From: Flavobacterium sp. MDT1-60 | Lineage (GTDB): Bacteria > Bacteroidota > Bacteroidia > Flavobacteriales > Flavobacteriaceae | Reading direction: 5' to 3' | NCBI RefSeq assembly: GCF_014844035.1 | Contig: NZ_CP062159.1 | Span: forward strand, 3,286,001-3,350,000 | DNA: 64,000 nucleotides | In this document: positions 14,961 through 23,400 of the stretch, piece after piece | Layout: the number at the start of each line of letters is the position of its first letter | Numbering within the stretch: position 1 is the first letter of the stretch | Notes under the pieces: generated by a model | What the model saw: only the letters and a program-made list of their open reading frames with translations | The model's database searches: none | What the model was told of the DNA's origin: nothing | Made by a program: the position numbers and the translations under genes

Positions 14961-15701
14961 TTAAAAAGGTTTCTGATTTATAAAACTTAGTATACTTTTT
15001 AAAGTTTTGTATTGTTGTTTTTCGCGGGAAATTCTGGCCGAATTATCACCAAACTGAAAACCATAATAGCCAAACTGAGCATGATTAGCACCATCAATTT
15101 TTACAAATTTTGTAGTTGCAGGAAGCTTTGATTTATTCTGAAAAATTGTTCTTTCATCGGCTACACCATCATCTGAACCGTATATTTTTAAAATTGGAAT
15201 GGTACTGTTAGCAAGTGAAATGTCTCGAGGATGTGTGGTTCCAATTAAAATCAATTTGTCAATTAAGTTAGGATTTTTTTTGACGAATTGTGCGGCCATT
15301 TTTCCGCCTTGAGAATGTCCAGCTAAAATATAGGTTTTGGTTTTATCAGCAAATAAGTCAAGTTGTTTTGGAATTTCATATCCTTTAGAAGCCAGTCTCC
15401 AAGGCATTTTAATCAAATAAACCTTAATTCCGTTTTCTGAGATCTTTCTACATAAAGGTACATAAGCTTTCGGATCAACCATCGCACCAGGATAAAAAAT
15501 AAAGACTTTATCAAATTTTTGCTTTGGTTCAAACAAAAAATAATCATCGTTATCTTTTACGGAGATTATATCACTGCCTTGCAAAAATGATTCTGAAACA
15601 CCTTTTGCCTGATAAGAATACACCAACCAAATTGTAAATGAAATGGCAATTAGAAACCATATTCGTTTTACTGTTTTAAGAATTGGGTGTTTCTTTTTCA
15701 T
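14961..15701 (-). CDS. membrane-anchored alpha/beta hydrolase
   Basis: A 246-residue protein with an N-terminal helix (about 13-28, FLIAISFTIWLVYSY) that could anchor it or act as an uncleaved signal, then an alpha/beta-hydrolase domain. The nucleophile elbow AGHSQGGKMAAQFVKKNP (Ser about 148) and a late IDGANHAQFGYYGF with the catalytic His are visible, with the acid likely in GSDDGVAD. It looks like the family often named carboxymethylenebutenolidase/esterase-like; substrate unknown. It is the last gene of the operon that starts with the PIG-L protein, 11 bases after the 97-residue membrane protein. Confidence 0.88.
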   Translation of the reverse strand: MKKKHPILKTVKRIWFLIAISFTIWLVYSYQAKGVSESFLQGSDIISVKDNDDYFLFEPKQKFDKVFIFYPGAMVDPKAYVPLCRKISENGIKVYLIKMPWRLASKGYEIPKQLDLFADKTKTYILAGHSQGGKMAAQFVKKNPNLIDKLILIGTTHPRDISLANSTIPILKIYGSDDGVADERTIFQNKSKLPATTKFVKIDGANHAQFGYYGFQFGDNSARISREKQQYKTLKSILSFINQKPF

Positions 15702-15712
15702 TGAGTTTACTT

Positions 15713-16006
15713 TTAATTAAACACTTCTGATTTTATAAGGAAAGATATAACAACTCCAAGCATATGAATTCCAAAAATATAATACTTCCAATTTGGTTTG
15801 TTAAACCAAATATAACCGTAAAGTGGGATTTCGATCAATGCTAAAAAAAATCCAACGAATCCAATCTCAAGTTGCAGTTTTGCAATTATCATAGTATATG
15901 GATAAACTATCAGAGCTGGCAAATAAGTTCCATGACCGCCACCAGCAAATAAGATTGTAAAGAATAAAAATAAAATTGATATTATAAGAGTCTTTGCTAC
16001 TTTCAT
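15713..16006 (-). CDS. small integral membrane protein, unknown function
   Basis: A 97-residue, very hydrophobic protein with about three membrane helices (about 6-22, 30-65 in two short helices, 78-93). A GGGHGTY segment lies in the first loop. Not recognised beyond being a short Flavobacteriaceae-like membrane protein. It sits 12 bases downstream of the symporter and 11 bases upstream of the hydrolase, both on the same strand, so it belongs to their operon. Confidence 0.72.
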   Translation of the reverse strand: MKVAKTLIISILFLFFTILFAGGGHGTYLPALIVYPYTMIIAKLQLEIGFVGFFLALIEIPLYGYIWFNKPNWKYYIFGIHMLGVVISFLIKSEVFN

Positions 16007-16018
16007 GTATAAAACAAG

Positions 16019-17743
16019 TTACTCCAAAACTACTTCCTCAACATCCGGTTTTCCTTTAAAAAACAAAACCTGCATCAATAAAGCCAATACTATTGTCAAC
16101 ATCGCGCCAATAAAATTCAGCCATAAATAACCTAGTTTTTCCTGAGTATAAATCATGAAGTAATAAATTATAAAAATGGTAATTTGGCTGATAATGGCAC
16201 TGTAAAACATTGGCTTTGCCTGAACGCGACGAAGATAAAACCCAACCAAAAAGATTCCTAAAACAGTTCCGTAGAAAATAGAACCAATGATATTTACCAA
16301 CTGAATTAAATTTTCAAATAAAGTTCCAACACAGGCAAAAAGTATGGCTATAACTCCCCAAAATAGAGTAAAGAATTTGGTTGCATTCAGATAATGTTTC
16401 TCCGATTTCTCGGTTTTCAGATTTCGTTTGTAAATGTCAATTGCCGTTGTAGAAGCCAAAGCATTTAGTCCCGAAGCCGTCGATGACATTGCCGCCGATA
16501 AAATTACCGCCAACAATAAACCTATCAATCCTTTTGGCAAATAATGCAAAATGAAATGGAAAAAAACATAATCTTTATCATTGGTTTCGCTGTTGCTGTC
16601 GGCTTTCGAAATGATTTCTTTGGCACGATCACGAAGATCTTTTTCCTTGTTGGATAAAGCTACTAATTCTTTACGCAAAATAGGATTGTCGTAATCCTGA
16701 TTGAGCTGATCGATGTACAATAAATTAATAACTTTTTTATCTTCTGAAAGTGTAATCAGTTTTTTTTCTAAAGCGTGATATTCTTCCTTATAAGCTGATT
16801 TTTCAATAACAATTTTATTATTCGGATTAAAATTTAACGGAACAGGATTGAATTGAAAAAACACAAAAACCATAACTCCGGTCAACAAAATAAAGAATTG
16901 CATTGGAACTTTTAAAAGCCCATTCATGATTAATCCCATCTGACTTTCACGAACTGATTTTCCGGATAAATAGCGACCAACCTGAGACTGATCTGTACCG
17001 AAATAGGCGAGGGCAAGGAAAAAACCTCCGGTAATTCCACTCCAAAAAGTATACTTTTCTTCCGGATCAAAAGAGAAATCAACAATATTCATTTTATCAT
17101 TTGCACCCGCAATATGCATCGCGCTGGTAAAAGTCATATCATTTGGCAGGTAATGTAAAATCAGGAAAAAAGTGATAAACATTCCAGACATAATCACAAA
17201 CATTTGCTGTTTCTGTGTTACGTTGACGGCTTTTGTTCCTCCTGAAAAGGTATAAATAATAACCAAAAGGCCGATAATTATATTCATTAAGGTTAAATTC
17301 CACCCCAAAAGTGCTGATAAAATAATAGCTGGAGCATAAATAGTCAATCCGGTTCCTAAACCTCTTTGCACTAAAAAAAGAATTGCTGCCAATGAACGTG
17401 TTTTAACATCAAAACGTTTCTCTAGAAATTCATAAGCCGTATAAACCTTGTTTTTATGATAAAGCGGAATAAAAGTCACACAAATTACAATCATAGCAAT
17501 TGGCAATCCGAAATAGAATTGCACAAACCCCATTCCGTCATGATAAGCCTGACCTGGTGTAGATAAAAACGTAATCGCGCTGGCCTGAGTTGCCATAACT
17601 GAAAGCCCTACGGTATACCAAGGTGTTTCGTTGTTTCCTAAAATGAAATCTTCAACATTTTTACTTCCTTTAGTTTTCCAGGAACCATATCCAACAATGA
17701 ATAAAAGGGTAACAATCAGTACGATCCAGTCAAATAGTTGCAT
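16019..17743 (-). CDS. sodium:solute symporter (SSS family)
   Basis: A 574-residue protein with about thirteen membrane helices. SSS landmarks: WKTKGSKNVEDFILGNNETPWYTVGLSVMATQASAITFLSTPGQAYHDG at the N-terminus, FSGGTKAVNVTQKQQ in the middle, and GLIGLLLAVILSAAMSSTASGLNALASTTAIDIYKR, the typical sodium-site region. A hydrophilic insertion (about residues 310-390) separates helices 8 and 9. By family it drives uptake of a sugar, carboxylate or amino acid with sodium; substrate not readable. The partner genes (PIG-L deacetylase upstream) suggest N-acetylated sugar or glycoconjugate use, which is inference. Confidence 0.92.
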   Translation of the reverse strand: MQLFDWIVLIVTLLFIVGYGSWKTKGSKNVEDFILGNNETPWYTVGLSVMATQASAITFLSTPGQAYHDGMGFVQFYFGLPIAMIVICVTFIPLYHKNKVYTAYEFLEKRFDVKTRSLAAILFLVQRGLGTGLTIYAPAIILSALLGWNLTLMNIIIGLLVIIYTFSGGTKAVNVTQKQQMFVIMSGMFITFFLILHYLPNDMTFTSAMHIAGANDKMNIVDFSFDPEEKYTFWSGITGGFFLALAYFGTDQSQVGRYLSGKSVRESQMGLIMNGLLKVPMQFFILLTGVMVFVFFQFNPVPLNFNPNNKIVIEKSAYKEEYHALEKKLITLSEDKKVINLLYIDQLNQDYDNPILRKELVALSNKEKDLRDRAKEIISKADSNSETNDKDYVFFHFILHYLPKGLIGLLLAVILSAAMSSTASGLNALASTTAIDIYKRNLKTEKSEKHYLNATKFFTLFWGVIAILFACVGTLFENLIQLVNIIGSIFYGTVLGIFLVGFYLRRVQAKPMFYSAIISQITIFIIYYFMIYTQEKLGYLWLNFIGAMLTIVLALLMQVLFFKGKPDVEEVVLE

Positions 17744-17746
17744 AGG

Positions 17747-17854
17747 TTATGAATATAATTGCATGATTAAGAAAAAAATCAGGATATAAATGGCGTTCGC
17801 TACCAAAACGTAGGTGTAGCTTTTTTTCCATTTTTTTTGTTTTTTAGCTTCCAT
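17747..17854 (-). CDS. 35-residue single-helix membrane peptide
   Basis: A small ORF with a very basic N-terminus (MEAKKQKKWKKS) and one hydrophobic helix (about residues 14-32, YVLVANAIYILIFFLIMQ), so it has an N-in topology. It fits exactly between the PIG-L gene (stop 13 bases upstream) and the symporter start (3 bases after its stop), with no room for another gene. Position and composition strongly suggest a real translated microprotein, perhaps an accessory subunit of the symporter, as is known for some other SSS transporters with small partners. No homology assigned. Confidence 0.7.
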   Translation of the reverse strand: MEAKKQKKWKKSYTYVLVANAIYILIFFLIMQLYS

Positions 17855-17867
17855 TTTTTTATGATTT

Positions 17868-20399
17868 TTATTTCTTTAATTCTTGTTTAGGAGCTTCTAT
17901 AGGCTGTTTTAGCGAAATGATATTGGAGAGCAATCGGTATGCACCCGCAACACCTTCCGGCAATTCTCTAAAAAAGCTTAAACCAGTGTAAATATAGTAT
18001 CCTTTTCCGTATGGAGCGACTAATAAAGCACCATCTTTAGCAGATTCGCCTTTATCGTGTGACGATATAATAGGAGTGAAGGCAGGGTCATATTGGTTTG
18101 GATAATACAAACCTTGTTCTTGTGTCCAGCCTTGAAAGTCTTTTTCAGTGATTTTATTTGGCGTATTTAAAACAGGGTGATTTGGCGCTAAAAATGTTAT
18201 TTTGGCATTTTCCTCAGTTACACGATCGTTTGATACTTTTAACGGATAAGGTGCGATCTGATCGGTTACCATTCTGCCATATGTATTATACTGTACAATC
18301 ATGTTTTTACCACTTTTTACAAAATCAAAAAGTATTTTTTGCTTGTTGGCTAAGGCATTTACGGTATTGTAAGCGCGTACACCAGTCATAACTGTGCTGA
18401 AAGAATCTAGTTTTTCAGGTGTAATTTCTTCGGGTTTTAAAATGGTAACTTTATATCCCATTTGGGCTAGACTTTCCGGAACTTCATCACCAGCACCCAT
18501 AATATAGGCGATGGCATCGCCAGAAGTTTTTAAATCAATTCTGATGCATTTTGATTCAGCCGGTTTTAAAACCATTTGCTTGGTAATGTGGCTATAATCG
18601 ATAACTGTTTCATCATTTTCAAAACGTTTGTTGTCAACAATGGCAATCGCTTTTGCAACAGTTTCTTCCTGATTTACCGGAGGAGTAACTTCAAAATAAA
18701 AAGTTTGGTCATTTCCTTTTTTATTTAAAGAAAACGGAATTTGTTTTGGCGAAACCACCCAGCTTTTTGGCAATTCTAATTGTAGATTTCCTGTGATAGC
18801 ATCTTTTCCGGCACGAACTTTTACCGGAATCATTTTACTTTTGGTATCCTTAAAAATTAATACTTTTTCTGAAATTGAGGTCGTAACATCTGGTACAATA
18901 TCAAGAAAATTATACATTTCGCCTTTTACGCCATCATTGTATTTGTAAACAACAGTTCGCTCAAACGGAATCTCAACACCATTAATTTTTATATTAAAAA
19001 CGACTTTTACTTCTCTAATAATATCTGGAATCCCTATGTTTTCCTGATTAGAAACGGTGTACATTCCAACGCTTGCCTTTTCTTTAAGCCAGTACGGCTG
19101 TGTGTATTCTAAATTCTCCGGAAGCTGAATTTGAAGAATACTTTTCTGATCGTTATTATTTTTTAAAATGCTATTTTGAACAGTTGTTTTGTTATCCGGT
19201 AAAGAAGTTACACTTGTCAACTGCATTTCAACAGGACTTCTATTAATAACTTCAAGGCTTAATTTAATAGTACTTCCAGGAGTTGCTTCCTGTTCGCTGG
19301 CAACAGCTTCAAGATATAAACCGGAGCAAGAAGCAATAATATTTTTTATCGCTGTAGCTTTTAGAGGTTTCCAATGATCATCATCTAAAGCTTCAATCAT
19401 GGTATATGCTTTTACCAAATCCGGAATACTTGCTGAAGGATTGCTGAAATCATATTTTGAGATGATTTTTGAAATTAATTCTCCAATTGGTTTTCCATTT
19501 TTAACACGGTTCCATGAAGTATCTATTCCATCAAATAAATTATCTCTTTCCGTTGGAGTTTCACCATTAATAAGTTCCAGATATTCTGTTTCTTCACCAC
19601 GGGCACCTGTACTTCCAAAACCTTGAGATTGATGACGGCTGCGGCTTAAAGCGGCAATTTCCTGATTCGATTTTCCAATTCCGGTATAATAAACACCCGT
19701 TTCTAATTTAGTAAACTTCGATTTATTGGCAGCCTCAAATTTTTCCTGGCTTCCATAAAACCACCATGACGGATTAAAAAACTGTCTTTTAACCTCCCAT
19801 GGTTTTACATATTTTAATTGTTCAGGATATATTTTAGCATCATTTGTTAATTTAAAACTTTCGACACTCAACATCGCTGATGATGTATGATGCCCGTGTG
19901 TTGTACCTGGTGAACGATGATCAAATCTATTAATGATTACATCTGGCTGAAATTTTCTTATTGTCCAAACAACATCAGCAAGGACTTTATCTTTATCCCA
20001 GATTTGTAAAGTTTCATCCGGAGTTTTTGAAAAACCAAAGTCGTTTGCTCGCGAAAAAAACTGTTCTCCACCATCAATTTTTCGGGCTTCAATTAATTCC
20101 TGCGTTCTAATAACACCAAGCAATTCACGCAACTGCGGACCAATTAAATTCTGACCGCCATCTCCGCGCGTTAATGACAAATAACCGGCTCTGGCATTCA
20201 TTTCGTTTGCCATATACGAAATTAAACGTGTATTTTCGTCATCAGGATGAGCAGCAACATATAAAACAGAACCTAAAAAGTTAAGTTTTTTTATTTGATT
20301 ATAAATTTCAACAGAACTTGGTTTTTGTGGTTGTTGTGCAAAAGAAATTGAAATTCCTGTTAAAAAAAATAGAAGAATTTGTAACTGAATTTTTCGCAT
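17868..20399 (-). CDS. large secreted PIG-L family deacetylase
   Basis: An 843-residue exported protein: signal peptide 1-21 (ending SFAQ), then an N-terminal PIG-L/LmbE deacetylase domain with the zinc motif VAAHPDDE (48-55) and a second ligand region RSPGTTHGHHTSS (162-174). The remaining 550 residues hold beta-rich modules (NEW3-like about 380-620) and a C-terminal region resembling a glutamine-amidotransferase-like fold (AYIMGAGDEVPESLAQMG onward). PIG-L enzymes remove N-acetyl groups from sugars; substrate unknown. The ATG at 20399 is preferred to one 57 bases upstream because it starts directly at a signal peptide. A -7 box TATTTTTG (20429-20436) lies upstream. First gene of a five-gene operon. 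It is far larger than BshB bacillithiol deacetylases, so I do not assign that role. Confidence 0.9.
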   Translation of the reverse strand: MRKIQLQILLFFLTGISISFAQQPQKPSSVEIYNQIKKLNFLGSVLYVAAHPDDENTRLISYMANEMNARAGYLSLTRGDGGQNLIGPQLRELLGVIRTQELIEARKIDGGEQFFSRANDFGFSKTPDETLQIWDKDKVLADVVWTIRKFQPDVIINRFDHRSPGTTHGHHTSSAMLSVESFKLTNDAKIYPEQLKYVKPWEVKRQFFNPSWWFYGSQEKFEAANKSKFTKLETGVYYTGIGKSNQEIAALSRSRHQSQGFGSTGARGEETEYLELINGETPTERDNLFDGIDTSWNRVKNGKPIGELISKIISKYDFSNPSASIPDLVKAYTMIEALDDDHWKPLKATAIKNIIASCSGLYLEAVASEQEATPGSTIKLSLEVINRSPVEMQLTSVTSLPDNKTTVQNSILKNNNDQKSILQIQLPENLEYTQPYWLKEKASVGMYTVSNQENIGIPDIIREVKVVFNIKINGVEIPFERTVVYKYNDGVKGEMYNFLDIVPDVTTSISEKVLIFKDTKSKMIPVKVRAGKDAITGNLQLELPKSWVVSPKQIPFSLNKKGNDQTFYFEVTPPVNQEETVAKAIAIVDNKRFENDETVIDYSHITKQMVLKPAESKCIRIDLKTSGDAIAYIMGAGDEVPESLAQMGYKVTILKPEEITPEKLDSFSTVMTGVRAYNTVNALANKQKILFDFVKSGKNMIVQYNTYGRMVTDQIAPYPLKVSNDRVTEENAKITFLAPNHPVLNTPNKITEKDFQGWTQEQGLYYPNQYDPAFTPIISSHDKGESAKDGALLVAPYGKGYYIYTGLSFFRELPEGVAGAYRLLSNIISLKQPIEAPKQELKK

Positions 20400-20513
20400 A
20401 GCGTATTTTGGTGTTTTTGAAAGTGGTTCAAAAATAGTAATTATATTGTTGAACACTATTTAAATGAAATGTTAATGTTTAGTTATTGACTTTCTTTCAA
20501 CAAAATTTATTCC

Positions 20514-20546
20514 AAAAAAAGCTACCAGATAAAATCTAACAGCTTT
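20514..20546 (-). terminator. minus-strand terminator (wobble-paired stem)
   Basis: Read on the minus strand, AAAGCTGTTAGAT (20546-20534) pairs with ATCTGGTAGCTTT (20530-20518) over 13 positions if three G-U pairs are allowed; seven U follow. On the plus strand the same three positions are mismatched, so it serves minus-strand transcripts. Confidence 0.55.
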
Positions 20547-20722
20547 AAGAGAATTGATCTAAAAATTTAAATGATATGGTATTTCTTAAGATCACAGAAA
20601 ATTATTTCAATTTGTTTTCTGTGTCTTTATAATTTCCAGTAATGGCTACACTACTATTTTTTGTTACATTTATGTGAATTTGTAATAAATTAACAAAACA
20701 GCGAAATACTATACGTGCATAA

Positions 20723-20755
20723 AAAAAGAGTATCAAATTTTTGATACTCTTTTGT
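20723..20755 (-). terminator. terminator of the His-rich protein gene
   Basis: Perfect stem AAAGAGTATCAAA (20725-20737) with TTTGATACTCTTT (20740-20752) and a two-base loop, followed on the minus strand by seven U. It lies just downstream of the gene at 20783-21310. Confidence 0.8.
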
Positions 20756-20782
20756 ATTGAATGCTAGCTATTTAGTAAATAT

Positions 20783-21310
20783 TTATCTTCGCCCGTGTCC
20801 ATGATCATCATCATGTCTATCATGTTTGTCATGTTTGTCGTGTCTGTCATCGTGATCATGACGATCATGTTTGTCATAATGTTTATAATTTCTGTGATTA
20901 TCATGACGATCGTTGTAACCATAAACCGGTCTTGGTTTGTAAGGTCTTTGAGGTGCACCATGATATCCTTTGTAATATCTTACTCTATGACGGTCAAAGT
21001 ATGTATATGGAGTTCTACCATGATAATCATTCAAAACTACTTTATAACCACCATATAAATCATAATTTCTGTATTGTCTTGGTAAATAAGTTGTTCTAAC
21101 CCATCTTCCATCACCAAAATAAATGAATTGTGATGCTCTAACATCGTAATAGGCTTCAATATCTGGCAAATAATAGTATTCTGTTTCAGCATATCCTGTA
21201 GGACCCCAAGCTGGAGGTGCGCCTATATTAACATTAATTGATACTTGGGCTTGTGTGGCATTTGCAACCAAAAGGAATAATCCGGCGATTGCTATTTTTA
21301 TTGTTTTCAT
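20783..21310 (-). CDS. secreted protein with His/Asp-rich metal-binding tail
   Basis: A 175-residue protein: signal peptide about 1-21 (ending TQAQ), a middle region rich in Tyr and Gly with the segment EAYYDVRASQFIYFGDGRWV, and a C-terminal tail of about 40 residues made almost only of His, Asp, Lys and Arg (repeats of the type KHDRHDHDDRHDKH). Such tails bind divalent metal ions. Not recognised as a named enzyme. A -7 box TATTTTTG at 21362-21369 is 51 bases upstream, and a terminator follows, so it is monocistronic. Possible roles: envelope metal (Ni, Zn, Cu) sequestration or stress protein; inference only. Confidence 0.85.
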   Translation of the reverse strand: MKTIKIAIAGLFLLVANATQAQVSINVNIGAPPAWGPTGYAETEYYYLPDIEAYYDVRASQFIYFGDGRWVRTTYLPRQYRNYDLYGGYKVVLNDYHGRTPYTYFDRHRVRYYKGYHGAPQRPYKPRPVYGYNDRHDNHRNYKHYDKHDRHDHDDRHDKHDKHDRHDDDHGHGRR

Positions 21311-21504
21311 TTTTTTTAAGTTTTAATGTTACTCTTGTTTAGGGATATTCATATACTGTGCCAAAAATAAAAAGCAAATGTATTTCGTCGGATAAAATAT
21401 GCATTTTACCGATCGATAATTGGTTAGTTTTGTTGTAAATATTTGATTTTTAATCTGTTTTGAAACGCTTAGAAAATGAAATAAAATTGAAAAAAAATTC
21501 ATTT

Positions 21505-23331
21505 CTATTTATAATCCACAATTCTTGGTTTTCCAAGTTCAAAACTTTGTAAACCAAAATCGGTAGTTTCAAAAGTATTGGTTTTGAAAACATTATCTCC
21601 TTCAAATGGTATAGTAGGATAGTATGACAATGACAATTGAAAAGAACTGAAAACTAAATAGTCATTACTGATGACCAAGCCAAGAGTTACTTTAGAATAG
21701 GCTTTATTTCGTCCCATCGCATTATTAGGGCTTCCTAAAACTGCAATTGAATAATTAAAAAACGGATTCATACGAAATCCCCAAAGTGCGTGAGGAGAAT
21801 AAGTCTGGGTTTGAAGAGAAAGTACCATTTTATTTGTTCCGTACAGAGCACTGTTGAATCCGGCTAAACCATTTCGTTCGTTTATATTTAATTGATCACC
21901 AATAATATCTTCACGATTTACTCCAATAACAAATCTTGGATTAACAAATTGTCTTAGCTTCCAATTTCCAATAGTATATAATTTTGTGAAATAATTGCTC
22001 TCAATTGCAAAGGCCGTTTCATAGGTTTTAGATTGATGAAAAAAAGTACCTGCTTCAAAATTAGTACTGAAAAATCCCCATCTGTAATAGTTTCCAAAAG
22101 AAAATTGCCCTCCTATATAAGGCCGCCAAAATGTATTTTTATACTGATAACTGAGTGTAATTCCATAAATTCGACCAATGGGAACATCTTCAGTTTGTCC
22201 ATTTCTAAAAATATAACTGTCTTTGATAAATTTTCTGGTATTAAGCCCAATTCCGGATAAAATTAGTTTTTCATCAGAATAAAAATTAGTAGGATCATAC
22301 AAATCTGATGGACTTTCACTAAAATTCACATTTAGAAAACGAGCTGAAACTATCAGATTGGTTATGCCACCGTTCTTGGTTTCAAATACTTTAGATGCTT
22401 TTCCAGCCCAAAAATCCTGAAAATTATATTTGAAAGGCTGATATTCATAAGTCATATCCGGTGCCTGTAAGGTATCTTTCCTAAAATTTTGCCCCACATA
22501 AACACCGCCAGCCCATTTGGTTAATGGAGAATAGAAGAGACGTTCGATATTTATCGTTTTAGAATAATTATTGTCAAGGTCAATATTGTAATGTAGGGTT
22601 GCTCCAATATATGTATTTTTGATATTCGGTACGGTATACGTTACATCATTACCGTTTCTTCCATCATCAAAGCGATTGGTAAAACGGTATTCTAATTGTT
22701 GACCAGACCCAAAGAAATCTTTTTCCTTAAATCCAACAGAAACCTGATTACTCGAAATCGAAAATCTCGGAATAGTACTCCAGGAGTCTAAAACACGAAT
22801 AGTAATGTCTATAGAATCAGAGGCTACTACCTGGCGCGTTATTCGAACTGCAGTCACATATTTTTGAGCACGAATCAAACGCTCCGATTCTTGTACTTTA
22901 TAACTGTCATAAACGGAATTTCGTTTAAATAATAATAAATTTTTAATAGCAATCTTTTTTGTTTTTAGGTGCAGCCTGTTTCCTGTTCTTTCGCCCCAAT
23001 TTCGAGGTACCTGAGTCGTATCCGTAACGGAATGCCCAAACGGATCTAATGTTACAATATTTATTCTACGGATAATTTTCCCACTATAATCGGCAGTATC
23101 TTGAGGAACAATAAGATCTTCCTTTTTTCGAGGTTTTTTTGCTCTAAATAAAAGTTTATGAAGTGTTTGAGTAAATTTATTTTTCTTGGAGTAGTTCCGA
23201 ATCTTTGTATAAATTTCAGTCGTGTCTTTTTTACCTTTACTGTTTTCTTTTTTAGTATCCACCTGTGCTTGAGTAATTTGCACACAAAAGCATAATGCGA
23301 TAAAAAAAACTATTTTTTTAATTAGAGACAT
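21505..23331 (-). CDS. outer membrane beta-barrel protein with POTRA-like region
   Basis: A 608-residue exported protein: signal peptide about 1-22 (ending TQAQ), a linker, then a POTRA-like module (about 85-200: IIRRINIVTLDPFG, LLLFKRNSVYDSYKVQESERLIRAQKYV, and DSIDITIRVLDSW), and a C-terminal beta barrel (about 200-608) with alternating aromatic/hydrophobic strands. The fold is that of the BamA/TamA/surface-antigen superfamily, but the chain is shorter than BamA and has only one clear POTRA domain. It may be a TPS-like or patatin-like barrel; function unknown. No operon partner is closely packed. Confidence 0.82.
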   Translation of the reverse strand: MSLIKKIVFFIALCFCVQITQAQVDTKKENSKGKKDTTEIYTKIRNYSKKNKFTQTLHKLLFRAKKPRKKEDLIVPQDTADYSGKIIRRINIVTLDPFGHSVTDTTQVPRNWGERTGNRLHLKTKKIAIKNLLLFKRNSVYDSYKVQESERLIRAQKYVTAVRITRQVVASDSIDITIRVLDSWSTIPRFSISSNQVSVGFKEKDFFGSGQQLEYRFTNRFDDGRNGNDVTYTVPNIKNTYIGATLHYNIDLDNNYSKTINIERLFYSPLTKWAGGVYVGQNFRKDTLQAPDMTYEYQPFKYNFQDFWAGKASKVFETKNGGITNLIVSARFLNVNFSESPSDLYDPTNFYSDEKLILSGIGLNTRKFIKDSYIFRNGQTEDVPIGRIYGITLSYQYKNTFWRPYIGGQFSFGNYYRWGFFSTNFEAGTFFHQSKTYETAFAIESNYFTKLYTIGNWKLRQFVNPRFVIGVNREDIIGDQLNINERNGLAGFNSALYGTNKMVLSLQTQTYSPHALWGFRMNPFFNYSIAVLGSPNNAMGRNKAYSKVTLGLVISNDYLVFSSFQLSLSYYPTIPFEGDNVFKTNTFETTDFGLQSFELGKPRIVDYK

Positions 23332-23400
23332 TCAGGTATTTTTTGCTATATAATAATTGATTTTTATATGAATATAAGTAAAATAGGAGTAAGATTCTTG

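Larger units (their letters stand above)
20400..20782. other. 383-base non-coding stretch with two terminators
   Basis: The AT-rich gap holds the PIG-L promoter at its left end and two hairpins. The one at 20518-20546 pairs fully only as minus-strand RNA through G-U wobbles. Between the hairpins, on the minus strand, an open frame with no start codon ends in NSSVAITGNYKDTENKLK, which looks protein-like but may be a gene remnant. No promoter seen for it. Confidence 0.5.

Noticed and set aside
17868..20399. BshB-type bacillithiol deacetylase
   Set aside because: The PIG-L domain is present, but the protein is 843 residues with a signal peptide, while BshB is a cytoplasmic enzyme of about 240 residues.
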